Shown here: positions 1 to 11,753 of the stretch, piece after piece
How the letters are laid out: each line of letters begins with the position of its first letter
Position numbering within the stretch: the first letter of the stretch is position 1
Origin: Plasmopara viticola
Taxonomy: Eukaryota > Oomycota > Peronosporomycetes > Peronosporales > Peronosporaceae
Direction of reading: 5' to 3'
DNA length: 64,000 nt
Assembly: GCA_001695595.3 (NCBI GenBank)
Contig: MBPM02000002.1
Location: 1,711,608-1,775,607 of the forward strand
Notes under the pieces: model-generated
Told to the model about the DNA's origin: nothing
Seen by the model: only the letters and a program-made list of their open reading frames with translations
Database searches by the model: none
Program-made: the position numbers and the translations under genes

Positions 1-3000
1 TTGAGGTATATGCAATATGTGAAATTTGTTAAGCTAAAGCATAGAGGCTTGTGTACCAAAAAATAGTGTGTAATAGTAGTTTTATAAATTGCAATAAGAC
101 ATATCATTGAATTATTTGTCAAGAACAGTCCAACGTGATTGGTACTTTGATATTTGCCTGTGGATTAAGTTCGAGATGGGTCCGTGTTGCGATGCAACAA
201 GATTGAGCATCGAGACTGCGTTCGATATTAAGAGTGATCGCGATGCAGAACACGCTATTTTTTTGAGATTGACTGAGCTTAATCTCTTTCAGTTAGCGGA
301 AGTGTGAGAAATGTAAAGCTCTGCCTATACGCGTAGCGTAGCGCTTCAGTTGTCAGATAAACCGCTTCATTGTAATTTTACCATGGAAACTATTTTGGCT
401 GCGATCGAAAAATTACTGGCACATGGTCTTTAATTTGCTATTTTTGGCGTCTAACGTGGCTAACTAAAGCAAGGTGGTTCTGCAATAGGTCCACTATCAA
501 CAAGTTGTAGACATGCCAATTTCTGCGCGTGGGCTTGTAAAGTCACGTGTATCAGGACACACAGGTTTTCATGCGTCCATTATGCAAAGGCTTTCAGCCA
601 ATCATACACTCCCTTTTTACCGGAATGTGATTGAGATTTAAAGACCTGATCAGAAAATATTTATATTTAATGACATTAAAGTTACTCATTACAATTTGTG
701 TCACCTGATATTTGCCCAAATGGTTGGAGGGTAAGTCCACTTAAAGCGCGCAAAAAATATTACGTCTTGAAAGTTCGTCGGGTGCTTGTACAAACTGTGT
801 AGTTTGACAAGCGCGGCATCCAAAAGCAAATAACGGAGTCGTAATTGCTCTATATAAAAGGGGAGGCTGAAGATAATACAATACAATCCATGGCTTTTAT
901 TAAAAACGAAGGACGAGGTATCGGACTAGAAGTAACGTCATCTTAAGTCGGCCACATGAATAAAATATTTGCTAGTCCGAGGTGAGTCTTCTTTATCGAA
1001 TGTTGACCCTGCAAACGCGACCAGTTAGTGCAAAGAAATGTCGCTGATACGTAATGAGTTCGAGCCATTGTGTTCAGAAAATCTCCATCATGGGCCCAGA
1101 TCCTACTTGAGATGAAAGCTTACCAGCCGAGAGGCTTGTTTGTCATTTTTTTCATTTTATAAAGTCTTCATCAAGTCGTAAGTGCAGTGAGCACAAACGA
1201 TTGGGTTCGATTTTTATCATCTAAACCTTTACTGCATCCGTCCAGGCTAAGCCCGCAAGGTTAAAGATTACTCTATAGTAAAAGCGGGACTGACGTAGAC
1301 GTCTTGCCGGTAATAACGGCCAGCAAGGAGCATAAATGCTTTGCTCGGCGCAAGGTCATTGAGAGCAGAGCTATGTATAGCCGCAGCTTGAAATTTGTTG
1401 CTTTAAAACATAGTTTCAAAAAAAGAGCCCTATTTTTTTAAGCGTAACTGTAGACGATCTTGTCAGTCTGATAACTTGTCGCTCGTGTTTGTGTTCACGC
1501 GTTTTGCCCGATATAAAATTTGAGCAGCTGACTGGCATTAATTGACTTGAGCTAACATGAATTTGGAAGTACGCTAACTGCGCTTATATCGTTTTCCGAA
1601 CGTCCTTACGTGCCGATAGATGTAAGGATTCTTGTCCCTCGTACTCATCTAAAGCATTTCAAATTTCAGAAAATTTACCTTTGAGAGGTCCATTTCTTAG
1701 CGTGCGAATCTTCTTCATACGGCAGAAAGTCAGACGAAGCGGTAGTCATGAGACCGTGATGGTCATCCCTTCCTCATCTTGATCTTGTTCATCTGCTTGC
1801 ATTCGACATCTGGGGGTAGTGTCGCATCCAATCCCTCTTCTTAAAGAACCGTGTATCAGCTGAACAAAATCGGGAACGCATAGACGAGAGCTAGCAAGAA
1901 AGCAGACCTTGTGGCTTCGAAAGTTTGCCTCCTTTACGGTTGATGATCCCCAGAATTTATTTTCGGAGGACCGCCTGGTATAGCATCCACGATCATGCGC
2001 TTGCTTGCCGAGTCCATTGGCTAGTTGACAAAGACACATGTAAGGCTTTGCGCGCTCGTGGACGAGGCTCTAGCCACCGGCTAATTAAGTCATCCAGCTA
2101 AGTCCATTCTCTGACGATATACCGATCATACTACACTGGACGTGTCGCTCGGCCGGTGCAGTAAAGGTTTATGTATAGACATTTTTACACAGATACACTT
2201 GCGCTGACGGTGCTGTAAACATTGCGGTCTCTTTTTCAAGTTAAAATAGATCTTCCGTAGCGGCTCATTAATGTCCACCCGGACAGCCAGCACTGGTGAA
2301 GTTTACAATTCACCTGCAGGATTTCACTTACCCGCGGGCGGGCTTGGACATCATCAGGTTTATTATTTATCTTTTTCACGCAAAGCAGCTTTTTGTTCTC
2401 GGATGTGAAACATCATTTTGGAGACGGATCGGATACAAGAAGATCTGTTTGTCAAGCACGAATACTCGCGAATTTTATCACTGAAGGCACAAAGTGCAGG
2501 CTGCAAAATGCCCAATCGGTAAAGGGCATCATCGGACGTGCACACGGTCAAGATAGCTTATTGTGCCAACACTTTATTGCACAACTGGTGTAGGTACTGC
2601 TGCATGAAGTGCATTTTAGCGGTCTTTATTTTTCAAACTGTCGTCGGAAGAAAAGCTAGAGTCGTCATGCGCTCGGCGCGGCACCAACTATTCAATTGTC
2701 GTTCGCTGTTGCTATGCCTGACGATCCTGACTTTACTGCCTTTTTGGTTTCACCTGTCCGGGCTGCGCTTAGTAGCTATTTAGTAGGCGAGGCGATGACT
2801 GCACAAAAACAGAGATCGGTACGAAGACCATGCATACTAGTCGAGGGAAAGGTGCAGCTAGACAGATCAACTGTAATGGGACTAAAAAAGCTTTTAATGG
2901 ACTAAAAGGTAAACGTGTCTTAAATTCGCTTGGCAAGAGAACAACATAACAGTAATGGTCGTTCTGGCTGAGTTGAAGGAAGTAGCCCGACTTATACCAA

Positions 3001-6000
3001 AGCCAACTCCAAGTTGGTCTGTAAATACCCGAGTAGGTAAGTGGAGAAGAGAAATTGACGCAGCAAAAGTCTTTTGCAAAGGAAGACTGTGGAAATAGTT
3101 GTCGGCATCACATCGTGGGGTAAGTTTTGGAAACGACTGGTTCGTCGACAAAGTACAAAACTCCGTAAGAAATTTACGATAGAATTAAGAGGGTGATTGT
3201 TTAAGTTCGCAGAAGTCGTCGAGTACGACGTGTAGAATAGTAAACAGCTAATCAAGTCCATCAGCAGTTTCAACACCCACATAAGCTAACAACTTGATCG
3301 GTGCACACCAAAGTAGGCGACTAAAAAAAGGAATCCGACAAGGCTATAAAATTTTGCGAAGCAAGACTGAGAAAATGGTAGGTGAGAGCACTGTGACAGC
3401 AAATGAGGTAGAAGTTGGACGGCGGCTATGGTTCATGGTCAAGAATCCTTTAAAACCTCGAACCGATGGGTTCCACATTCTTATATAACAAAAAAATGCT
3501 CTTCAGAAAGAACTATGGGCCGAAGTGGAAATGCTGTTGGTGGTTTCGGGACATTAAGCAGTAAGAAACAATTGAGAAAATAAGAGACGAAGACGCTTCA
3601 GTCTTCTGAAAAAGTGTTATAAAGAAAGAGCGTATTGCAGCACTACCGTCAAGCTTTGAAGGTGTAAAAAACTACGTGCAACGAACACTTTACGTAGAGT
3701 TTTTATTAATGACACATCATTTCAGGCTATGTAAAATTATTATCCAGCTAGATATCTTGCTCGATCAGTCAGAGTCTGAAAGGTAAGCAAGATTGTATCG
3801 ACAAAGCCGTAGAGAGAGTTTCACTTGGCACAGCTGTGCTAGGTATGTGTCAAAGCTCACTTTTGATGGTTTATCCGAGTAAACAGGTGTCATTCCAATA
3901 TTCACCTTTGCCTAAGCATTCTGGCTATTTTTGCAACCCAAGTGCTATGTTGAGAAAAGGATTGTGTCCGCAGGCTTCTTGTCCGAAAATTGGAGATAAA
4001 TGAAACGTAAATGTTTTCCAGAAGGTCAAGTAGCAACACTCCATATATTAACAGTTTTGAATCGAGACGCATAGGTGGTTCGCACTAGATCTCGATTGAC
4101 TTGATAAATGGAACAGCAATGGGGTTGTTGTACCAGGCTAGCATGTTCTCAGTGGACTTCATCTTACAGTACTTCTACCTGAATGTCACTCGCTCGTAGT
4201 GATGCTATCTTCACGGGACTTGCTTTTAAAAGTCGACCTAGGTCGAATCTAGCACGTCAAATGATAAGGCATACTCGTACCAACAAGTACCTTTAAAAGA
4301 CCATATACAGATATTTCTTAGTCGTCGCATTTGCGTCTATCCAGATACGTCGTAAATCAGTTATCGCAGCTGGCATATAGTTGAAAACTTTGAGCAAATT
4401 TTGCCGTTAAAAGTTGCTTGAGATTAACTCGGGTAGATATGTGTAAACAAGGACACCTACGCTAAGAAATTGACCAAATGTTGTAGGGGGGGCAATTATC
4501 GTTTTTAATCGCGACGTTTAGCGCAATAAAACACATATTTGCGGCGGTAAATTATACAAGAAAGCTGACGGATGTACGCTAATGCTGTATATCTACATGC
4601 GAGAAGTTATGAGATGCTCATGATAGCATTGTCGACGACATTATTGGTGATGAGATGATTAAAGTTTGAAACGCAATGTCTTGGCTACAAACCACTTTAT
4701 AGACCGCTTCTTCCAACTTTGAAATCACACTTACCGATCGTGCTGATGAAAGTATTTATAGTCATTGCATGTACAAAGAACAAGATGATGCGTTTTTTTC
4801 TGTTGCGCCAGATACTGCAGCAACACATTGAAAGGGATAGACTTAATAAGATATTACCGAAGTGTTACCTAGTTGTATAAGCTCAACAATCAATGCAGTA
4901 GAATAGTAGACGGAGCATTTTAGTTATCAAATTTATAAAGGAATCAGAGTGAAAGAAGAAAATGATACATAGATGACAATATTGCACATATGTTGTCTGG
5001 TTTGTTAAGCGCTTCAAACGACTAAAGTCCAAATGAGGATTACTAGATTGAGATGTCTTTGAAAAGTTTAAGAAGAGTCAGATACTGGAAGAGAATTTGC
5101 CTACAATGAAATAGCTTCCAACGTGACTAGCGACTAGTGCGGGGCAAGCTAATGGAAGCAGAATAAGCACGTTTAAGAGGGTGGAGATGGCGCAGGCGCC
5201 ACACTTGAGACCTAAACAATATAACGGATCGCCTTATACGTACTAAGAACAGGTGCATGTAGCACTGCTACGGTCTTAGTCACAAAGCAAAAATATTAAA
5301 AAGCGGACCACTTGATTAAAGAAATTTTTTTATCATGGACTTGGTAGCAGATTTATTACTTAGAGTAAGCGATCGTATACACTTTGCCGAGCGGACTTGT
5401 AATAAGAAAGAGGTTGGATTTAAAATTACTTTATCATTTTACCTTTCATCATTACGGGAAAAGATGATGGATCGAACAAAGCACGAGGAGCCAAGGTTGC
5501 CACACCCAAAATTGTAATATTAAGTCTTTCACAGAATTAAAAAGAGGTCAAAATGCATTTGGCAGCAGCATATTCAAAACTCAGTTTTCTATTATTAGAC
5601 CTAAAAGCACTCGACTATAGCAAATCAAATAGTGGTTTGATTTCCGCTTTCTTTTCTATGAAGTTCGACGGTTGTCAATAACTGAGTCAAAAATTCAATA
5701 TGGACTCGGTCACAATTCGGAAACATAAAACACCGGAGGCATGCTAATTTCAGCAGGAGTGGCTGTAGCACCATGGTTGATCCTGTTCACAGACGGCATT
5801 GTGTTTGCCCCACAGGTGGTGTATAGGTCGCTTTATAAAAAGTGTCGTCGACCTTTTGTTTGTTCTCTCCAGACCTTGTGTTCGTTATCTTCAGATCGTC
5901 GACATTTCGAGAAGTACAGATGTTCTACCATTGGATCGTTCGTGTTACTATCCACCTCCTCATTGGACGAAAGTCCATCGACAAAGACTGACGATGGTTC

Positions 6001-6508
6001 GATCGTGTCATTTCATAAAATCCGATAAAAATTTGAGGCATATTCATAATAGCATAAAAAACCATTGACAGAGTAACTCTTTTTAATTAGCCCGCCCTCT
6101 AAACCCTAAAACCTAGTGCAAGTTTCTTTGTACGTTGTATGAATCTGCTTTTTATAACAATGAGTTTTTGTCGCGATCGTTCCATTCTAGTGTCCTCAAT
6201 CATCGAAATTATTGAGAGCATCAAGGGGTCTCTGCATTGGCTGTGCGAGCCGCATCGTGATATGAGCTCACTGATATGTTTGTTGCTTATCAAAATACAA
6301 AGATCAATCTTGATGCTGTGGATATTGTCGATGATCGAGCACACTCCGCTTGGTCTTCTAGTCCTTAATTAATTGCTCATTCATGCCAAATTGACATTGT
6401 TAAGCTGCTTCTTCGATCTGTAGCGATCGTTATCAAATTAATAGCTTCCATACGTGTAAGGTTTTTTGCATTGGAAATGTTCTATATCCTACAGAACATT
6501 AAAATTTA
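1..6508. other. AT-rich gene-poor stretch
   Basis: I see no supportable gene here. Open frames are all under about 100 codons, start and stop at random and have no recognisable domain, signal peptide or intron structure. Some segments (about 2300-3500 and 5700-6400) may be decayed transposon sequence, but I could not recognise a protein motif in any frame. No tRNA-like T-loop with matching stems was noticed. Confidence 0.6.
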
Positions 6509-6609
6509 GCGAACATTGCAAAATGTGATACAAATCGAAAGTTCTCGCATAAGGTGATGCAAATGTTTAAAACAGTTCCAAAATTCAGCAGTGTCTGATT
6601 CCTCATGTA
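6509..6609 (+). repeat. MULE left terminal inverted repeat
   Basis: About 101 bp that match the reverse complement of 8765-8866 with roughly a dozen mismatches and small gaps. The outermost shared bases are the GAA-x-ATTGCAAAATGTG region. The first in-frame ATG of the transposase relic (6591) falls inside this repeat. Confidence 0.8.
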
Positions 6610-8440
6610 TAATATGTGGCGAGGTAATTTTTATCACACAATCCCAACAATCACTCGATTATCGCAGTCTCTGTGATGAGCGAACACGGAGAAGTCGATG
6701 CCTTGAAGGCGCAGCGCTGGCATACTGGAAAACCGCAGTAGACGCCATCAGGGGCATCGCGTTTGGAGAAGGGAGGAGTGTGTATGCCGCAACTAGGGGC
6801 AGTACATTTAGGCGTTTAAAGAGTCTGAGCGACGGCACTGGGTGTGCGTGGTTCGTCACGCTTGCAATGCTCAGGAGCAACGAAGGGCCGAGAGAGTGGC
6901 ACGAGACGGACACCAATCTCGAGCACCAGAACTGTACAATCGTCGCCAAGCCAAAACATAAGCAGCAAGCCAATTTCCCTGTCGTGCAGGCTGTTGTCGC
7001 AGAAACACCAACACTAGCAACGCAAGATCTAGTCGTACAACTCCGTCACCAATCCGGCGTGATTGCATCTTAGCACGTTGTGTATCGCGCAAAGGAGACT
7101 ATGAAACAGCGCCTATTCGCAGAAGATCCGTCAACTGTTCGGCTCCTCCCAAGCTTCTTGGCAGAGCTGGTGCAACTGAACCCGGCGTGAATACAGACTT
7201 CCGGTGCTACGAGACCGCCGAGCCATGATCGTTCTAGACCCACAATTATTTGTGTGTGAACAAGGCGTGTACGGGATTGACGCAGCTCACATGAAGCACC
7301 GGAAGTACAACAGGGTTCAAATCGTTCTGGTCACCTGTGACAGAAACCTCTGCAATCAAGTCGCAGCTGTGGCACTAGCTCCCGTGGAAGACTATGACAA
7401 ATACCACTAGTTCTTCACCAACGCGATCAACCACGGATTTTCTCTGCGCACCAGCCCGGTGTTCAGTGACCATATCCAGGGCTTGATGTTGGCCGCCGAT
7501 CAACATGGCGTGTTTAACAAATTCTGCGTGCAGCAAATCATTGGTATGGCATCGCATGCATGTCGGTGCTGTGTAATTGTCTCACTTGCAAACGTTCTGT
7601 TTATTCTGATTATGTCGAAGGGAACCTGCGAACAGACAAGAAGGTGCGGCTTGCTGTCAGCCAAGAGAAATTTGTGTGGCAAGCAAACTTTGCAACTTCT
7701 GTAGAAGAGTTTACGCGAGCACTGGAAGGCCTGAATAAGGTCATTTAGAAGCGGAAAAGTATTTGCGGTGCATCCCTGTGGAGAAGTGGACTCTGCACCC
7801 AAACTACGAGTTTACACCGCTCTTCGGATGGCGAACGACTAACTTTGTGGATAGCGAGCAGGCATGGAGTTTGAGACTCAAGCCCAGAATGGTGCTTCCG
7901 TTCGAGTTCTTCAAGGCAATTTTACGATACTGATGGGAAAACGTCGCATTCGCCAGCAACTGTGCGAAGAATGGGCGAGGCAAGGCCGCTTGGTGACGCC
8001 CCGGGCGTAGAAAAAGTTCAACACGCAACTGAAGCTCGCCGTTGAGTACACCGCTGTATTCAGCTCGGATGTGATTGCCTTCGTGGCGCACGTGACGAGT
8101 TCAGTGACGCAGCGACATGTCAACATTGAGGCACCATACTGCTCGTGTGAGACGTGGAAGCAACTGAAGATACCGTGTCGACATCTATATGCTGCAGGGG
8201 CGACAGCCAAGGCAACATTGATCTGCTACCAGTCAGGAATGGGGACTCTCGAAATTCCCGAGGACCGAGCTCTGCACCCAGATTCTGGTGTCCTTCCTGC
8301 AGGTTTTGTTCGACAGGCTGGGCGTCCAAAGAAGAGACGCATTCGGTCTCAAGGTGAGAGTTTAGGTCGCAGACTCTACAAATGTACCAGATGCGGTAAG
8401 GCAGACTGACACAACAAGACAACATGTCGTGCGCACTCTT
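6591..8440 (+). pseudogene. MULE transposase relic with SWIM zinc finger
   Basis: Pieces of one transposase are readable across several frames. The middle part (about 7260-7560) has the MULE core: an Asp in GIDAAHMKH, then a VQIVLV strand and a PVEDYDKYH-stop-FFTN stretch in which a TAG (7408-7410) replaces what is usually Trp. The C-terminal part (about 8070-8410) has a SWIM zinc finger, CxC followed by CRH (around 8140-8190), and a CCHC zinc knuckle beginning CTRC, interrupted by a TGA at 8407-8409. The N-terminal part (6591-7070) is an open frame of 160 codons ending in a stop. These stops and frame changes make it a pseudogene. MULE transposases cut and paste DNA by a DDE mechanism. The family assignment is from the motifs and the long inverted ends. 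Confidence 0.75.
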
Positions 8441-8764
8441 CATGACTCTTTGTGGAGTTGTGCAATCAAGCAGACTCACAATAAAATAGTTCATTCTTGC
8501 TCTGTGATACGACATTTCTCAGTATGCCTGGGCCGCTGTGATATTTGGTCTTGGACGCAATGCACTGACACGTCAGTGCACTCATCGTACCGCTATCAGT
8601 AGGGGATCAGACTTCCTAGTACTTAGCATACTGGTGGTCAATCTGTTCACACTGAAAGCCGGCTGGTCGCTTTCACAGTTCTAGGGGCACCGGCTGTATC
8701 GACTGGGAACTAGACACTATTTGTAGTCATCACTTTGCAATTGTGTGAGCCAAAACTCGTATTT

Positions 8765-8866
8765 TACATGAGGGATCAGACACCGCTGAATTTTTGGAAA
8801 TGTTTTAAAGATTTGTATCACTTTATGCGAGAACTTTCGATTTGTATCACATTTTGCAATTTTCCC
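8765..8866 (-). repeat. MULE right terminal inverted repeat
   Basis: Partner of 6509-6609 in inverted orientation. It carries the same ATACAAATCGAAAGTTCTCG core, read on the minus strand. It is separated from the neighbouring protease start codon by 103 bp. Confidence 0.8.
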
Positions 8867-8969
8867 TTAAATTTAATGGTGTTAGCTTCAGCCAATCATA
8901 GATCATTAATACAGCTTAGCTGCTTAGCAATAAGAAGGTTAATTAGCGGCTCCCTAACATAAAGAGTGT

Positions 8970-9815
8970 ATGATGAAACTTTTCGCGTTTATCGCCGTGG
9001 TGGCAGCGCAATTAACGATATGTGACGGCCACTCTTTTGACGAAATTGGAAGCAAAGACTCTGTCCCAGTCGTCGAGGTAAGCACTGGCCTCACCTCCGA
9101 CCAGGAAAGCCGCATAATTGGTGGTGTGGACGCCTCCATCAGCGATTTTTCGTATGTCGCGAGTGTGCGTATTGACGGCATCACGGTCTGTGCTGCCACG
9201 CTCATCGCCCCGCAGTACCTTCTCACGACGGCACACTGCATCAAGACAGACGAAATTGCCATGACTGCATCTTTCGATACAGAATACAGCTTCGGCAATG
9301 ATGGCGAAGAGATTGCAATCGTTGAGGGTTTCATACACTTAAATTACAGTAAGAAGACGCATGAATATGACGTAGGGCTCCTTAAATTAGAGGAGCCAAG
9401 AGAAGGAAAGGTAGCTACCTTGCCTGGCGCGGATGGATCGGACGAACAAGTCGGCACAATGGCCACGGTTCTCGGCTGGGGTCAAACGGCGACGGAAGCT
9501 AGCAGTTTCAAGCTTCAGGCTGCAAGTATTCCGATTATCTCACATGAAGAGTGTGGTAAATTTGAGTCTTACAAGGGCCAGCTTACGGATGGTATGCTCT
9601 GTGCTGGCAACGGCAAAGGCAAAGGTTCGTGTAGAGGTGACTCTGGCGGTCCTCTCATCGCCAACAACGCCCTTGTGGGCTTTGTGAGCTGGGCAGGAGG
9701 AAAGTGCGGCAAGGAACCTGGTGTGTACACTCGCGTGTCGTCCGTGCTGGACTACATCCAGGACGTTCTGGATGGTGACAATGGCAAAAAATCAGCGTCA
9801 GGCCCGGCAGGATAG
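8970..9815 (+). CDS. Secreted trypsin-fold serine protease, short form
   Basis: A 281-residue S1A (chymotrypsin-fold) protease. Residues 1-20 form a signal peptide with a hydrophobic core. A propeptide ends at R48 before the mature N-terminus IIGG (49-52). The triad is complete: His89 in TTAHC, Asp134 in YDVGLLKL and Ser225 in GDSGGP. Six residues before Ser225, where trypsins have the specificity Asp189, there is Gly219, so it probably does not prefer Arg or Lys as substrates; the three paralogues in this window keep Asp. The closest known oomycete relatives are the glucanase inhibitor proteins, which lack catalytic residues and bind plant endoglucanases; the intact triad here argues for a real protease. 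The tail beyond the domain is only about 14 residues. Two Met codons open the frame; either could start it. No intron is needed. A MULE ends 103 bp upstream. Confidence 0.93.
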   Translation: MMKLFAFIAVVAAQLTICDGHSFDEIGSKDSVPVVEVSTGLTSDQESRIIGGVDASISDFSYVASVRIDGITVCAATLIAPQYLLTTAHCIKTDEIAMTASFDTEYSFGNDGEEIAIVEGFIHLNYSKKTHEYDVGLLKLEEPREGKVATLPGADGSDEQVGTMATVLGWGQTATEASSFKLQAASIPIISHEECGKFESYKGQLTDGMLCAGNGKGKGSCRGDSGGPLIANNALVGFVSWAGGKCGKEPGVYTRVSSVLDYIQDVLDGDNGKKSASGPAG

Positions 9816-10227
9816 CAGACAACGACTGTATGAGCGATGCCGAAGTCGCTGGAACTTATCATGTGTACGAAGATAAAGCAATAAAGAAAAGACGGCGCCA
9901 ATCACCCCACTCGCCACCACTTCAATAACGACCAGACGGTGTCATATCTAAACGATATATAGCAGCGCTTTGAGATCCTTCTGACACGAAGCATTTAAGT
10001 GGGCTGAAGAGTAGCAGGAAAAAATAAATGTGTACGTGTTGACGTCGCATTTTTGGTCGGAGAAGCCAAACGCAGCATCAAAGCGTTTTTAGAAAAAAAT
10101 CTGTCATGGCTCCATTTCCAGCGCAAACTGTACCGTTAAATTTGTCGTCTGGCATATTTCATGACGCGGGAAAGATATATTGCCTTTCTTACGGAGGTTA
10201 CTGAGCCACAATATATAGTAGGTGAAG
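9816..10227. other. Intergenic region after the protease gene
   Basis: Downstream flank of the protease gene. It includes an AATAAAG-like stretch at about 9878-9887 that could be a polyadenylation signal. No gene is seen. Confidence 0.4.
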
Positions 10228-10238
10228 TAGCCGAGAAT

Positions 10239-10495
10239 TGTATTGTATTGTATTACGTTACCGCGTTGCCAAGTTATGCACGTGCTAGGCTCAGTCTGGC
10301 TAGTCCACGGCATAGAGTGGTGTCCGCATACGTCGGGTTTCGTTCGGCGGGCAGTGCAGCCAGCACCGAGGTCGTGAGGGTCTTCCATTATTTTGTTAGC
10401 TCTGACTTGGTAAGAGCCCAGGTGGCGCCCTGGTGCTGGAGACCGTCGCGTCGAGGGTGAGACTCGTTAGAGACCCGCAGATGCCCGAGAGCACC
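10239..10495 (-). mobile_element. 5'-truncated short LINE-derived element (copy A)
   Basis: Reverse-oriented member of the retroelement family described at 10580. It ends (left side) in a TACAA repeat tail and is cut short at its 5' end near 10495, lacking the roughly 70-bp head seen in the other copies. It is flanked by the 11-bp direct repeat TAGCCGAGAAT at 10228-10238 and 10496-10506, the expected product of target-primed reverse transcription. Length 257 bp. Confidence 0.85.
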
Positions 10496-10579
10496 TAGCC
10501 GAGAATACCGTTTAAAAAAATTGCTCTGCATTGTCCAACTACTGTGTCATCCTTTGATTACCGAATACAAGGAACACTG

Positions 10580-11742
10580 ATCTTGGAAAAGGTTGCGGTG
10601 ACGCCCTCCTTCCAAGCGCGCGAGCGGGGGCTAAATGCTCGCGCGCTTCGGGCAGGTGCTCTCGGGCATCTGCAGGTATCTAACGGGTCTCACCCTCGAC
10701 GCGACGGTCTCCAGCACGAGGCCAAACCCCCTTCCACGCCCTTAACCGCGCCAACCGCATTTGGATTGGCTCGTTTAATGTGAATTCTCTAGGTTCGAAG
10801 CGCAAAAAGCACTAAATACTCCCCGAAGATCTCTGGCGCTACCGCGTCGATATTCTTGGCCTCCGAGAAACCAAGATCTACGATAGAGGTGAGCACCGCA
10901 TCGATGACTTCCTTCTTCAAACCCTGAAAAAAAAAAAAAGAAGCCAAGACCGAAGTCACCAATATCCGCCGCCACTGCAACCCGTCAGGCGCCACTCGAC
11001 ACGCCCGAGCCCGAGAAGAAACCTGGCGCCACACTAAGAAGCTCGAGACACTCCTCGGCGATATTGAAGATCTATCCCGACGCAAGTCCCTGGCCACCCT
11101 CGCGCTCCACCGCCTCTGGTCCGTCTGGCTCCGCCCCACGCTCATCTCACCCAAGACCCGCATTCGACTGTACAACACCTACGTTCTACTAATTCTGCTG
11201 TACAACTGCGCCACCTGGGCTCTTACCAAGCCAGAGCTTCACGGCCTCGAGAGTTTCCATCGCCGCCAGCTTCGCTACGCTCTTGGCTATCGCTACCCCC
11301 GACACATTTCGAATGCAAGACTCTACGACCTCTGTGATGATCGGCCGCTGAGACTACGACTGACACAAGCTCGCTGGCGCCTATTTGGCCATGTACTTCG
11401 CCGTAATCCCGACACTTTGTCTAATCTCCAGATGCGTGCCTACTTCTTCTCCACCGCAGCAAAATGGCGCGGACGTCCCCGCACCACACTCCCCTCAACA
11501 CTCGACCACGACCTTGTTTTCTGTGGCTCCGGCTTTCGACTCCGGACAGCACAAGACCTCGAAGTGCTTCGTACCCTTGCACAAGACCGAAAGAAATGGA
11601 AGACCCTCACGACCTCGGTGCTGGCTGCACTGCCCGCCGAACGAAACCCGACGTATGCGGACACCACTCTATGCCGTGGACTAGCCAGACTGAGCCTAGC
11701 ACGTGCATAACTTGGCAACGCGATAACGTAATACATTACATT
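10580..11742 (+). mobile_element. Internally deleted LINE (copy B, 1.16 kb)
   Basis: Non-LTR retrotransposon copy flanked by the 11-bp target duplication AAGGAACACTG (10569-10579 and 11743-11753). The head starts at the family's GGAAAAGGTTG-x-GGTGACG sequence. Around 10750-10900 it encodes the start of an APE-type endonuclease (IGSFNVNSLG, then YRVDILGLRETK). It then jumps directly to the end of a LINE reverse transcriptase (about 11040-11700) with RRQLRYALGYRYPR, WRLFGHVLR and the RGRPRTTLP region. Most of the endonuclease and all the central reverse-transcriptase catalytic domain are missing, and the remaining frame has stops, so it cannot move on its own. It ends with a TACAT repeat tail. 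Copy C shares the same deletion structure, so both come from an already deleted source element. Confidence 0.88.
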
Positions 11743-11753
11743 AAGGAACACTG

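Larger units (their letters stand above)
6509..8866 (+). mobile_element. Decayed Mutator-like (MULE) DNA transposon
   Basis: A 2.36-kb element bounded by inverted repeats of about 100 bp and containing relics of a MULE transposase. The left flank TAAAATTTA (6500-6508) and the right flank TTAAATTTA (8867-8875) match at eight of nine positions, which fits the 9-bp target duplication typical of Mutator elements. The right end lies only 103 bp upstream of the start codon of the protease gene at 8970, so the element may sit in that gene's promoter. The encoded transposase has several stops, so the copy is not autonomous. Confidence 0.8.

Noticed and set aside
8970..9815. Calling the proteases glucanase inhibitor proteins
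   Set aside because: Those proteins lack catalytic residues, whereas all four genes here have the full triad. The fold is shared but the name would imply the wrong function.
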